This document shows, piece by piece, positions 10,272 through 22,720 of a DNA stretch of 64,000 nt. Each line of letters starts with the position of its first letter. The stretch's first letter is position 1. Origin of the DNA: Chalara sp. BL73 (taxonomy: Eukaryota > Ascomycota > Leotiomycetes > Helotiales). The position numbers were made by a program, and so were the translations under genes. The stretch lies in assembly GCA_918026815.1 (NCBI GenBank), contig CAKJVC010000010.1, forward strand, positions 1,490,501 through 1,554,500, written 5' to 3'. The notes under the pieces were generated by a model. That model was not told the origin of the DNA, made no database searches, and was given only the letters and a program-made list of their open reading frames with translations.

Positions 10272-11279
10272 TCACCCGTAGGCAGAGGTGGGAGAGATAA
10301 GAAGACTTGTTAGGATTTGAGGATCCAGGTAACTGACATGTCTCTGACTACACTCACAAATTACTACAGATCTGTATGCTAGACATAACAATAGAGAACC
10401 TGAGCGGCATCCCCAATCCCTCCCCCAGCGTACATTTCTCATCATAGATCGATTACCCGGTTTCCATTGAGTGAATTCACTTGGACTGTAACCTGACAAG
10501 TGAGCGAAGCCAGAAATGAAGTCTATGGCTTCATTGATCTCATCTGATTCGTCCCCAAGCCAGACTGCAACCGACCATGCTTTGCTGTAGACTTCTTGCA
10601 TTCTTTGACTTATTCGTTACGCTCGTGCACGTGTGCTTGATTTATGCAAATGGCGTCAATCCAATACTTCATTCCATGCCCGGTTTCTGGCAGTGCCCAT
10701 AATCGGCGCAGGGCCTTCTCAATGTTCCGCTGGACTGGGATAAGTTTACCATTAACGAAAATACTTCCACGTCGCTTGTCATCACCCCATGTATATGATA
10801 AGGTTTCGTAATCACCCCATTGGAAGCGTGGAATGAAAGGTATCGGGTGATCCAAGGTAGGAACACCATCAAGAGGGTGAATCATTGGCTATATCTTTCA
10901 GAGAGACGGTTTCCAAAGTGTGTAACATATTGGGTCGTTTGTGGGGGCGAGGCGAACAGCAGAGGCCTTCCAGCTCCAATTCACTATTGCTGATGCTTGC
11001 CAACGAAAGTTTTCCCTTCCCCCAGCTTGTTGCGTCGAGGCACTCGAAATATCAATCGTTAGGACCCTGATCTCTCCTCTCTGAGTATTTAGCGGCTCGT
11101 AGTGAATCGATGTATTTGCCGAGCTGTCCATCACTTCATCTTCAAAAAACCAGTTTGGGTCGTTGTTCACAGGTCGGAGTACGCGAGGAAATGAGGAGTA
11201 GGGTACCGAGGCGGAACCCCGCACTGCAGGCGCCAGCCAAAAGGAAGGATCGTTGCCAATGTTCATGCAAAGAGGACAA
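10272..11279 (-). pseudogene. broken HET-domain gene
   Basis: The minus strand encodes, in order, YEPLNTQRGEIRVLTID (near 11150), WGDYETLSYTWGDDKR (near 10800), YWIDAICINQAHVHERNE (near 10640) and EVYSKAWSVAVWLGDESDE (near 10570), the blocks of a HET domain. After HERNE the frame has TAA where these proteins usually have CAA (Gln), followed at once by a one-base loss, so two independent lesions lie within 15 bases. Further frame changes occur near 10890 and 10430. The 5' end abuts the LTR-A fragment at 11280. It is a second, dead HET gene next to the intact NLR. Confidence 0.75.
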
Positions 11280-11420
11280 TGTCACGGCCCTGGCCTTTTC
11301 TCGCTTAGAGCCTGGCTCCCGACACTACAGGGCTCGGCCATTTGGAGCTTGGCTCCTGGCGCCACAAGGCTCGCTTATACTGGCCTCCGGCCAGCCCCCT
11401 ATATAGTTAGCAGTTCTATT
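11280..11420 (+). repeat. LTR-A fragment
   Basis: The stretch begins TGTCACGGCCCTGGCC like the complete copies, runs through GGCCTCCGGCCAGC and a TATATAG box, then loses similarity near 11420. The 3' half of the LTR is missing. It interrupts the 5' part of the HET pseudogene. Confidence 0.65.
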
Positions 11421-11791
11421 TGTGCAGAGGGGTACCAAAAATGCGCGGTAGTTTTGAAGCATTTTAATACTTTTGTGGTAGCGTGGTAGCAATGAAGCTT
11501 TGAAAGTCATTGGTTGTATTTTTGACATTTACCGATTATTTATTGCCATTTTGTGCATCTACATTGTTAGTTTCAGCCGAGAATACAATTTAGGGTTTTG
11601 CGTAAAGCCTCTTCCTGAACCAGAGCTGCAGGAGGCAGGATAGAAGGCTAATGCCCGTATAAAAACATTAGTTATTCTACCCTCATTTGTAACCACCTTC
11701 TACAATTACAGAGGTTAAACAGACATTCCTATTCCCGAATTTGCCTGATCAGCACTTCGGCTGTGGAATCGCCATCTCTTCATCCCTTGAC
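11421..11791. other. spacer, no gene seen
   Basis: This stretch lies downstream of the chitinase stop and next to the LTR-A fragment. I see no coding frame, repeat or structured element in it. Confidence 0.4.
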
Positions 11792-14700
11792 TTACACACC
11801 GCCGCCACCACCAGGAGGCTGCGGGTTCTGTATGCTGTCGTCTGGCGGAGTCTGCATTCCAGGTATTAATTGTACCATTTCCTCCAAAGCACCTAGAACC
11901 TGGGCGTAGGTGCGTAAATTTTGGCCGTTACTGTTCGCCTCTACGAATGGAGCTGCGGCGGCGTTGATGGCGCTCTCGGCCCATGTCCGCGCGTCTGACC
12001 CCACCAAGTCAAAATAGTCTGCCGAGAACAAGTCCCACCAATCCACGAGATGTGGGACGTTTAGGTCTGCTTGGATATAGGTGAACTGTTGACGGATCTG
12101 CCGGCGGACCATGTTCCAGCGGAGAGCCGCTTGAGGGGTGTTAAGGTATTCGAATACCGAGAAACCCTAAGGTTGTGACACACGTTAGTCAATTTGCTCT
12201 GAAATACGAAAGTATCAAAATAAATGCAAACTTACGACTCTAACCATCTGAAGCAACTCGTCGACGTCTCCTTGGGCATCGGATGCCGCCGCCCTAATAG
12301 CCTGATTTCTAATTGTACCGAGACCCGTGGCAGCACGACGCGCCATGACTCGGCCCTTGGGACCATTGATCTGTTCGTCAACTGCCATAAAGGGATCCGT
12401 ATAATCATCGGATCCGAATGCCTCCATAACGCGATCGTTTGGGGAATCAGGCTGGATGCCGTTGGGACCTCCTACTGCAGGACGTGCTGCCAGCAAGGTA
12501 TTTGTGGCGAGCCATGAATTCCTCTGCCAAAAAGAAGCAGGAATAGCTGGGAGCTCTGTGACTCGGCGGCCAGACTCAAGCACGCCATTAATGGTTACTC
12601 GTGGCATGTATTGCATGATTTGCCGCTCGATACCAGTCAGTACTTGATCATTTTCCGATAGAGGCTGGCAATACTTACGTCGATAGGATGCTCGGCTTCC
12701 AAACCTTGCAGGTTGGGTGGATTTGAACCAGGTGGGATAACGCCAACGTCGATAGAGGGACCGGTACAGTAACCTGCTATAAGCCGAAAAAACCTGCGGA
12801 GAACTCTCGCCGCGCCTTGACCTCCGAACAACTCACCAATAGCAGGATAAGCCGCTGCTATAATTCTGACACCTGCTATACTTGGTACGAGATATTCTTG
12901 TGCATTGCCTCGCTTGTCGAGAGCATGCGCGTTTCTTGGAGTGTTGGTGTCAAAGAGCCCGAGGTCTCGCTTTGTATAACCATTTGCGCTCTCATCATTG
13001 TTGCCATTCGGACAGTACCCGGGAAGCTTCTTGCACAGATTGACGCTGCAACTAGCTGGCTTTGGAGGTGCCTTCTTTACGGTACAGCAGGCTGCCTTCT
13101 TTCTTCCCCCTTTTAAATAGATTTTTGTCAGCATGCGGTTCGCCATTTTCAGGAGAAATGGTTAAAAATTTGAAGCCATTCAGACCGTGTAAACTTACAA
13201 CTACACCCTCCAATACTGGAGCCCCCAAACTGTTGGCGATCAACCTCCAGCTCCGTTGATTTACACACAGCGTTAGTACATTCTTCGCCTCCACTACCCC
13301 CAGCCCAATAACAATCTGTCAATGAGACAGGGTCAGGACAGCAGTATTGTTGGGAACCGATGAAGCAGTCATCCGTCTTGCTAAAGACCGAGGTATATCC
13401 AGATGAGCAACTGGACCGGCTGCGTTTTGGGGTCAGATCTTCATGCTGTCATCTGCTAGGACTAGGAGTTAACGTACCATGAGGCATATTTGCATCCATC
13501 GGTGACTGCCGGAAAGTCAGGATTGGCACAACAGAACACTTTTTTACCTCGACCGCATTTGTCCGTGTTGCCATCGTTAGTGAAGCCACCACCCCATGAT
13601 GACGCAAAGCCCCCGATATTGACTTCACCTGGAGCGCATTGGGCAGTACAATCGTATTTTGAGCCCGCGTTGCTATTATCGTTGCCGCGCCACTTGCAGT
13701 TCGATGGTGCCGCAGCGTTTGGACAGCAAATTGGTTTGCCACAGTGCTACATCTTCCATGTCAGACTAATAATTCAGAACGAGTACACTATTGTGTTCAC
13801 TTACGCAGCTCTTCTTTCCGCATCCAGCATCATCCCAGCCAACCACTGTGAAGCCAGATCCACAGGCATTTGCCATAGCATTGTTGTCATTGAGGTTTAC
13901 ACATTTGCCCTTATAAGCGAAACAACCCTGGCCATTGGATCCAGATAGGTCCTGTATGACAGCTTGCGGATTGGACAGTGCTTTGTCTACAAGCGAGAGT
14001 GTTGCGGTCGATTGGATGGTTCTTCCAACCAGCCCGGAATGAGCTGAATATTTATCATCGTCTTATTTCAAAGTCAGCGAGTTCTCTTCAGGCATATTTC
14101 AGGAACACAGCAAAGACTTGCACACGTACCGAGATCTGAAGCCCAAATAAGCCCACCTCCCAGCCCAACACTATTCGCCCAGTCTACCTTTTCCTTAAAA
14201 GTAACTGCGTCATCATATGAAACCCACTGGTCATTGTCGAAGGTAAAATAGTTAACGGCATTTACTTTATCGTGGGTTGGTGTGATGGTCGCTCTTTTCT
14301 TGGCCGCTGTTCCCTTTATAATTGCCATGATTTCGTAGTAGGCGAGGATACCACCAGCATTTGAGCATGGCCCTGGTTTAGATGCACCTTTAAAAGGACA
14401 GCCAGGGGTTGTACACGTGGGATCAGCAAGGGTGAAAGATCTACCATAGAAACCAAACCCCATGACAATCTTAGCGGGCGGGATATTAACACGCCAAAAG
14501 AGCTCTGTTGCTAACTTGATCTCGGTAAGATTAGTATGAGCTTGCACTATACTTCCAATGGGATTGGTAGCATCCCAAACTCCGTGAAGGTCATAAGTCA
14601 TGAGGTTGATCCAGTCGGCGTATTTTATCATATTTGGCAAGTCGAACCAACGTAAGTACCAAAAGGATGATGGTGCTGTGAAAGTAATGCCGAACTTATT

Positions 14701-15958
14701 TCCACTAGCGTCAAATGTCGTGCGCAAAGTTTGAAGCAACAAGACGTAATTCGCCGTATCTTCAACCTTGCCACCTCTATCAGGAGCACCGGGATACTCC
14801 CAATCGAGGTCGATACCGTCAAATCCTATTTCAAATTAGCTTTCTTCCCTCTGGGGTTCTGTAAATCTGAGGACGTACCATATTGCTTCAAGAAGTGCAC
14901 AACATTATTTGCAAAAGTCTGTCTTTTGGATGGATCGGCAGCAATGGCGCCAAATAACGGCTGCGTTACTGTATCATTGTCCGAGAAGGTCCTAAAATCT
15001 AGTGAGTCAAACACATCTTTGTTTGTTTCCGGGGTTTGCGTACTTACCAGCCGCCGACGCTAATGAAAACAGAGAGGTCTTGCTTCACGGACTTGAGGTT
15101 TCCTACTTCTTGAAAAAGGCTTGAGGGAGTCGATGAATCCATTGTTATAATCTGAAGTGAACTCGGGTCGATATATGCAAATGCAAAGTTCACGCTACAA
15201 AATTGTAAGCCACAGCATTCAAAGTTGGTCTCTACATTAAGACCATACTCACTGTGTAAGTGCATCTAAAGGCAGATCTGTTGGAGTAACTTTGTAGCAT
15301 GGCTTTGCTGCATTCCAAGACTCATAGTAGCCGATGACCTTGTTCTGGATAATGCTCGTTGAAGATCCACCAGGTGGCGGCTTCGGATTCAGCACACAAT
15401 TGCTCTGGCATGATGCTGTTGCAAGTTAATATGATCCAGCATATGATTATGCAACAAATACGTACTGCCACAAAAGTCTGCCGTGGTACCGCACTAGAAT
15501 GTATTAGTATATTGGCTCATTGAATCTGTTTTTACAACTCGGTAACTTACAAATCCGAACTGGCTGCAGCAGGTGTTGAGGGGACATGTTGTCCCCGGAA
15601 TCTTTGCAAACTGTCCACATTCTGCTGTAGCCCCGCAGTTTGAAACACATCCAGATCCACAGTATGTTGGGCCATAGCCACAAAAACCACCAGCTCCGCA
15701 GCACGCTCCATTACTGCATGGTTTACCTGGACCACACGAGAAATCATCTCGACGTTGGATTGTTTCGTTAAAGAGAGAATTAGATGTGGCCTCAAAAGGA
15801 CCAACACTGGTATGTCGACTAGCAATGGGATTTGATGGGGATTTAGCATTATGATCGGGCCAAAAGTAAACACCAAGTATGAGTAGTGTACCAAATAGAA
15901 TGGCCCACCGGCGACTAGCTAATTTCTGCAGAAAGGAGTGTTGAGAGGCCATGGCCAA
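11792..15958 (-). CDS. subgroup-C chitinase (CBM18-GH18), killer-toxin-alpha-like
   Basis: Twelve exons stay in phase: 15958-15551, 15493-15466, 15415-15253, 15194-15048, 14991-14879, 14825-14130, 14061-13805, 13746-13478, 13419-13199, 13109-12679, 12625-12236 and 12166-11792, giving about 1165 aa. The N-terminus has a basic stretch and one hydrophobic helix (ILFGTLLILGVYF), a signal or signal-anchor. A Cys-rich hevein-like CBM18 follows (CSNGACCGAGGFCGYG). The GH18 domain has SVGGW and the catalytic DGIDLDWE (14820-14797), so the catalytic Glu is kept. The long C-terminus has Cys-rich blocks (FCCANPDFP, QYCCPDP). Subgroup-C chitinases act on chitin outside the cell and resemble the Kluyveromyces toxin alpha subunit. 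No LysM is seen in this protein; the divergent neighbour supplies these. A few acceptors are alternatives, but all phases agree. Confidence 0.9.
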
Positions 15959-16853
15959 AATACTGGTCGAGAGGTCGTATGAATCACTCTGAGAAAAAGA
16001 TTGTATGATGGGACTGATATACCATCAGAGGAGGAATCTCAAAATAAAAGGAGAGTCTCTTCTCCGTCTTCGGACTCTAGACCTTGGACAAGGAGCACTC
16101 TCCAGGACTTAAGGCATTCATTAACACCAACGCACGATCAAATTACTAGAGCCTGAAGCAATACTCCTCCCCCGAAGCTAGTCAGCCAGAAAACTACGTA
16201 CGATTCATGCCAGTGGCTCAATCCGCTGATCCTTTTTCAATACTGCACTTCATGCTTATCCAAACCGCTCTCGATCTGAGCACATGCAGTAGGGGAAACG
16301 GCACAGTTGTTTCTCGAGCTAGCCAATCCGTTTTCATTCGCCAGTATAAATGCACTTACAGCCTTAAAACTCTAATCTTGAAATTCTGAAGAGATTTAAC
16401 TGGAGTCGCACAAAGATTCTTCGCGCCGACCAATTGTCTTCATAGTTCACGTAAATGCATCGCCACCTGTGAAAGGGAAATTAATTCTGGGGTATGACTT
16501 TGTGACTAGTATGGAGTCACTGTCATGCTAGTGAACTTTACTCCATTTTCGGCCCCACCTTCCTATTGGAGACATTTTCGACGAGATTGAATCGCGCATC
16601 ACCAGATCCTTCGTAAGTTGGCCTGTACGGGTGCGGCACGGGCTTTCCCGGTGCGGCTCCATGCGATGATAAGCTTTTTATCGCCCCTGCATCCGGCGCC
16701 TTGCTGATCCCCTTGGTGCTTGTGCCTTGGCTCGGATCTCCGTTCTTCAAAACACTTTTGGATTTCTAGATAGGTCGAGCTCATCCATCTACAGAGTGGC
16801 TATTTCGCTCTCACAATCAATTAAGGAGCGTTTATTGCTCAGAACGCTTCACC
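15959..16853. promoter_or_regulatory. 895-bp divergent promoter region between chitinase and LysM genes
   Basis: The two genes are transcribed away from each other, so this segment must hold both promoters. I see no third gene. Shared regulation is plausible because fungal subgroup-C chitinases are often paired with LysM genes, but I cannot point to a specific binding site. Confidence 0.55.
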
Positions 16854-19710
16854 ATGGCACGTTTCCAAAATATGTATGCTATTGTTCTAGCACTATTGTT
16901 TAGCTCGATATGGGCGCAACAACTTTCCGGCTCGCAGATGGATGTGGGATACCCAGGACTCAGCACTTCATGTGCAAATGCCTTGAACACGAGCGTGTCA
17001 TGTCCAATGTTTCTAAGTCCACTATCGGTCAGGTGAGTTACTCTAGGCATTGCTTGAAGGCCTTCCAAATCCATTCTTGTTGCTAGTCAACTAATATCAT
17101 AGCCAGTGGTGCGGTTCTAGCTATCGAGGAAGTCACTGCCCTCTGCGTGGACTCTTGCCATACTTCTCTGGTAAACGTCAGGGCAACTATTGAAGGAGCA
17201 TGTAAAGCTAGTACAGACGTGATTGTGTATAACGATGTCGCATATCCAGGTATCTATCTCTATTTGAAATGTTAGGTAATCTCATCAGTGTTACTAATAA
17301 TTCTCTAGCAACCTTTATTGCTGACAACTTTCTGTACACCTATAGCCTTTCCTGCAGGAAGGATAGGTCAGTCTTTATCCTCTTCTCTGATTATTAGGTC
17401 TTGAGTCTGATTAAACAGTGCAACCGGCGAGTTTTGTGATCCACAAATTCTTTCGTGGCAGAATGAAACCTTTCTTACCTCTGCTCAAAACTGCTCAGAT
17501 TGTTGGCTTGGGGGTCTAGCACAACAACTGAGCAGCCCACTTGGTTACGATGAGGGTCTTGCAAGCAATCTTGCTTCTTTGACGTCAAGCTGTAGCGCCA
17601 ATAATTACGCATTTACTTCTCCTACAGCCTATGCCCTCAACTCGACAGCTACCACTCTTCCTCCGACTGTGACAGCAACACCTCCACCAACCTGTACGGG
17701 CTCTTACGTCGTCCAAGCCGCAGACGACTGCAATTCAGTGGCAAGGGCGTTGAGTGTTTCCACGTTCAATCTTCTGTACCAAAACAACTTAGACTTGTAT
17801 TGCAAGAACTTCGCCGCGACTGTTGGAACATCCCTGTGTATACCGGCAAAATGCAATACATATACCTGGCAAGCATTGGACTCATGTAACAGTGTGGTCA
17901 GTAACTTCACTGGGATGACCGTACCGCAATTTTTGGCGTGGAATCCAAATTTCAACTCACTTTGTCAAAACGGCCTCAACTACGTGGGATATACTGTCTG
18001 CTTGAGGTACGTTTGCGACATACTTTCTAAATAAACCCCAATGCTGCTACTTTTGCGGCACTGAATTTTGCTAATCGCGAGTCTTTTTGTTAGCCCCCCG
18101 GGCGGGTATGTCAACTACACATCGAGCGGTAACGTGAGCATACCCACTTCCGCATCGGTTGCGGTGCCAGCTCCTACAAATGCAATGGATGGGTCCAACA
18201 GGAACTGCGGTAGTTGGTATACGGTATGTCTCGACCTTCTTATAGCCTCCTTACGTATTCCATCCAAGAATGGCATAATAACAGTGTTGACTTAGGTCCA
18301 ATCGGGTGATGACTGCGCTCACGTGTCGATTAAAAACGGCCTTTCTCTACAAGACTTTTATTTCCTGAACCAAGGGATTTTTGTTAACTGTACCAATTTG
18401 TTGCTTGGCGTTGCTTATTGCGTGGAGCCTGTTGGGAACATCGCAACTTACTCGGGATATCCGGTTACCTCTGTGTTAATCACGGTCCCCCCACCTACTT
18501 TCACATCCGTCAATACGGCCATTCCAACAAGCACCGCCAATCCCGGCTACACATACACTATGTCGCTACTGCCAAAAGCCTCTGGTACTATCCAAGGATG
18601 TAGCACTTACGACAACTACAATGCTACGAGCGATACTAACGGTTGCTCTACCGTTGCGTCCCTTTACGGCGTCTCATCGGATCAATTATTAGCTTGGAAC
18701 CCAAGCCTTTCTTCTGACCTCAGTACCTGCGCTTTCCAACCCGGCTTTAGCTATTGTGTTGTGCAGACTTTGGGAGCTCGTAAGTCAATCGTCAATATAA
18801 TAGAAGATAGATGCTCATCGAAACAGAAAACGTGACAGGGACGCCCGGCTACTGTTTACCAATTAATGCCACCGAGCCTGGAACGGCATCAGATTGCGGT
18901 TGTTTTACCCGTGTCCACGGCTATCAGAATACAAGTAAGACTTTGAGTTTGCAGTAGCCTGCTTGCAGGCAATATTTTCAGGGCTAATCTCTGCTGTAGC
19001 CTACACCTGTCAACGCATGGAGACAGATTTTGGGATTTCTTTATCTCAACTTTTGAGCTGGAACACCTGGATGGGCTCGAGTTGCGACACAAGTCTCTAT
19101 GCCAACCTGGACTATTATGGTATACGCGCAATCTGCATTGGGTTGGGTGGCTCTACACCAACGAGCACGACATCCGCCTCACCAACTACCACTACCTCTC
19201 CAATCGGACCAACCCCAACAGATACTGTTCCAGGCTGTCAGCAATTCTACACTGTTCAGTCTGGTGATGGATGCCAGTCGATCTTTGACAAGTTCTCCAT
19301 CACCCTTTCCCAGTTCTTCTCCTGGAATCCAGCTGGTATGTCATCTTTTTGCCCACCAGGTCGATAGTTGACGAGACATTTCTTGTATTTCCTCGTCCAT
19401 CGCTAACATGCAGATAGTGGGAAGCCAATGTACCAACCTGTGGTTAGGCGAAGCGTACTGCGTGAAAGGGCCTATTTCAACCTCCACTTCTGTCACAGCT
19501 ACACCAACAGGGCCGACAGGTCCAACACAGTCGGGCATCGCTGCAAATTGCAACAAATGGTACACTGTGGTCAGCGGAGACTCGTGCGATAAGGTAGAGA
19601 CGGCATACAGCATCACCTTCGCAACGTTCCTCCAGTGGAACCCCGCGATTGGCTCTGATTGCCAATTTTTAGGTATTGGAAATTCATATTGCGTTGGTGT
19701 CTCTTCTTGA
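16854..19710 (+). CDS. secreted multi-LysM chitin-binding protein
   Basis: Nine exons fit in phase: 16854-17032, 17107-17249, 17309-17366, 17419-18006, 18094-18223, 18296-18779, 18839-18934, 18982-19335 and 19418-19710, giving about 774 aa. The first 21 residues form a signal peptide ending WAQQ. A unique N-terminal region of about 190 residues precedes roughly seven LysM-like modules, each with Tyr-Thr-Val, Asp-Ser-Cys and a WNP or equivalent block (for example WYTVQSGDDC, QFYTVQSGDGC, KWYTVVSGDSC), joined by Thr/Ser/Pro-rich linkers. LysM modules bind chitin oligomers; such proteins mask or scavenge chitin or guide self-protection. There is no catalytic domain, membrane anchor or visible GPI signal. 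Modules four and five are diverged. It is divergently paired with the chitinase, an arrangement known from other fungi. Confidence 0.87.
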
Positions 19711-21529
19711 GCAATTAGGGTGGGTTCATGGCTAGCCCAGAGCCAGTACAAGCATTGGATACACCCAACACAAACTTTTGCGGACGTATCGCTCGTGCTT
19801 GGTGAATACTGGTATCATTTTTCTTCTATCTATTTCTTGTATATATTTTCCGGGGAATGGGGTCCAAATTTAATCATATTGTAAGACGAGCCGCGCGGTC
19901 CTCGATTTAGCTTGTGGCAATTGCGCATGTGTCAAATTTATTCCTGGGTTTCCTCGCTCATGATGAATCTATTATGGGTGCAGCTTAAGTTTGACAATAT
20001 GAGAAACATTTGTTGCTGGTTGTTGGTCCCCCTTACCATCACTAGTACACAGCCAATACCACACATGAATTTTGTGAGATAGCCACCATGCAAAATTTTC
20101 GGTGATCTACATCCTTCAACCTGTAATGGGTGTAGCCTGCCCAAGCCACTGTTGAGGAAGAGTTCCCTTCAAGAGCAATTGATGTGATGTGGTCACGTGC
20201 TCGGACCACATGCCTAGCGCAGCGCACCTGTATATTACTTGATAGAACGCGAAATACTCAATGATAGTCAGAAGGAGTTGGGGGATGCCGTCAGGCTCTC
20301 TATTGTTCGCTATGGATAGATTATGATGTCTGTTCTAGCAATGTGTGTGTGAAAAGTCTTCAGCGCTAGCGTTCCCCACTAAGTCAGAGACATGTCGGCT
20401 ACCCCTGGATTCTCAAATCCTAACATTACTTCTTGCTCTCTCAGACCCTCTCTTTTAGCCAGGCGCACCAGAATACAAGACCTCACAGATTAGAGGACAC
20501 ACGCTCAGACCGTGTCTCTTCTTGCGCGAGGACCGTTATAATTGGGGCATGACAAATACTTGGCTTTGGCTATTAGCCGCCCCTTACTATTGCATAGCAA
20601 TGACTAGATTGTGCCTACTACAGGATTTTCAGGGGCAAGCATGAGCTATTGCAGTAGGTTGCCACCATGCAGGCTGCAGGCTGAAGATCAAATCAAAGCT
20701 TAATTGACCGCCCAGCCCTCTCGGATGCCGCTTATTTCCCGCATCCGTGCCAACCTTGCACCACGATGAACATTATTTCTCTATCAATGCAGTCAGATTG
20801 CGCCGGTATCAGACTGACAGGAAGATCACTGGGGTCATGGCAACCTTGAAAAGGGTGTGCCAAGAGATGATTTCCATTTGCATATCGCGCAATTAGATCC
20901 TGGAAGCACCAGGATATCGGAAAGGGTGGCCAATGATAGCGCTGATGTTTAAGATTGACAGCAGAGCGATCTCACTTATGCCGTTACCTTGAAACCGTGG
21001 TTCAAGCAACCAGGCTCCCATCATGCACCATTAGACGCTAAGCCGAATGTGTCCCGCCACGCGCCATTTTCGAGATATCTTCAAGGTAACATTCTTTCAC
21101 AATCTCTTTTTCTCGAAAGAAAAACTAACCGACTACCCATTACCGCTTAATATTAATATCCACCATTTTCGCGTGTGCGACGCGTGCAACTACTGAACTT
21201 CCCCTTCATCTAGGCGCGGTCCACAACGAGCGACACGCGCAAACTCATCCTTCGACGTCAACTTGTCGTGTCGTCACAAAAGTTTGCGAAAATTTATCCC
21301 CCATCACAATCTGGAATAGACATCCATACTCGATCAAACTCCTTTTGAATTGAGTCGACACGTCCCTGACGCTTGGTATTCGCGACATTCACCTCAACAC
21401 CACTCACTTCGCGCAGAAACTTGGAGTGATTTCGTTCCTCTTCACCCGTAGCTACCAACCGCAAGATACAATTGGAGACAGTCTGCTATCACCTTTGGTT
21501 CCAACTTACTACTTACCTAGTAACACACG
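19711..21529. other. long spacer with a repeat copy
   Basis: No supported gene is seen over 1.8 kb. A dispersed repeat (LTR6-like) lies at about 20229-20375. The last few hundred bases before 21530 are rich in pyrimidines and probably hold the promoter of the following gene. Confidence 0.45.
20229..20375 (+). repeat. dispersed repeat LTR6, copy 1
   Basis: The stretch from TTGATAGAACGCGAAATAC through CAGGCTCTCTATTGTT to GTGAAAAGTCTTCAGCGCTA recurs at 23852-24000 and 59205-59345. The three copies differ by small changes and have different right ends. Confidence 0.7.
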
Positions 21530-22165
21530 ATGTCAAAAATCCCTCGATGGACGCAACGTGAAACGAATCTCAATAACGCTGACAATATTGAGCGGTACCT
21601 CCAGGAAGACGGTCACCGAACATGGGGCTTTGTCATTTACCGCTGCACTTATGACAGTGACGACGATTGGAACAAGTTCATGGAGCATCTCCAGCACCAC
21701 GTCAGGCAAGCCCTCGAGGTCTACAATGGACTAGATATGATGGATAGTCTTGGCCTGACTGTCATCGAGGATCGATCCATTTTAGACGACGCCAGCACGT
21801 CCTTCGTCCGTGAGCATTTCAAGCAATGGACCACCACGGCACCAGAACAGGAGCAAGGTGAAGGCATAGGACCAAGTCTCTCCCAGCGCTACAGGTATTG
21901 CATACAGGTGGACGACGCAGCTTTGGAGTCTATCATCGAGGATGAGAATGATGGCTTCATCAATCTCATACAGAAGGACTGGGAGCCGCATACCCCGGGC
22001 GCCAGAGATCCGGTTGAAGACCCCATCGAAGACTGTACGCTACACGACGTAGGTTGGATGATGGTCGCTTACCAAGACGTTATGGTGGACATGTATTACC
22101 AGTTGCGGGGCTACAATAATTGGTATACGGAATATCGGCGGCCCCCTAAGGTGGCCCGTGGTTAA
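21530..22165 (+). CDS. hypothetical acidic protein, 211 aa
   Basis: An intact single-exon frame starts MSKIPRWTQRETN and ends PKVARG. It is acidic and rich in Asp, Glu, Trp and Tyr, with no signal peptide, membrane segment or catalytic motif I can see. Features include a YRCTYDSDDDWNKFMEHL block and a GWMMVAYQDVMVDMYYQL block, which could pack as helices. Conservative amino-acid composition and good codon use support a real gene. I recall similar uncharacterised proteins in ascomycetes that begin with a WGFVIYRCTY-like segment, but no function is known to me. A 5' exon cannot be excluded. Confidence 0.7.
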   Translation: MSKIPRWTQRETNLNNADNIERYLQEDGHRTWGFVIYRCTYDSDDDWNKFMEHLQHHVRQALEVYNGLDMMDSLGLTVIEDRSILDDASTSFVREHFKQWTTTAPEQEQGEGIGPSLSQRYRYCIQVDDAALESIIEDENDGFINLIQKDWEPHTPGARDPVEDPIEDCTLHDVGWMMVAYQDVMVDMYYQLRGYNNWYTEYRRPPKVARG

Positions 22166-22344
22166 GGCGAGAGTTGGAGGAAATTAAATTACTCAGAACT
22201 CACTGTCAAGTATCTAAAACTTTCCAGAGCTAGGAATACTCAGCCAACAAGATCCGATTGTCCCCATGCTCATGCTCATAAACGATCGCTGCCGTCTACC
22301 CAAAGGTTTCGAATACTTATCACAACGCTGATATTAGCGGGCAA

Positions 22345-22720
22345 TTCATGCAACAACTCTCTAGTATTAATCTGATCACCTATGTGAGTTGTCCCTCACC
22401 CAAATTCTCTTAAGGACAACTTGGCTAACCCCATCCCATAGTATGCTCTCGTGACCTTCGAAGTATCTATTGGCATGTCACACTCTGCCGCCATGCTCCT
22501 TGCTGGCTTCAACAGCATTACATGCTTCATCTCCCATGTTATACAATTTTAGTGCCTAGACCATCTTGATCGTCACAACCTAACGTTCTTCGCCTGTGGT
22601 GGTCAAGCCATCTGCATGGTTGCCTGGCAGGGACTATTCCGAACGGCAGCAAGCTCACCTGCACAACCCTCCCGTTCCACCTCTCCAGTAAAATAAGTGA
22701 AGCGAATCCACCTGGGAAGA
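22345..22720 (+). pseudogene. relic of an MFS sugar transporter
   Basis: The frame GQFMQQLSSINLITY is followed by a plausible short intron (GTGAGT near 22383 to CCCATAG at 22441). Then comes YALVTFEVSIGMSHSAAMLL with AGFNSITCFISHV, and in a shifted frame DHLDRHNLTFFACGGQAICM. This is the order seen in the middle of fungal hexose transporters (QQxxGxNxxxYY, LLxG, a D-R-xGRR-like loop, GQA). The loop motif is degraded, a stop follows ISHVIQF, and nothing upstream or downstream continues the protein. Confidence 0.55.
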
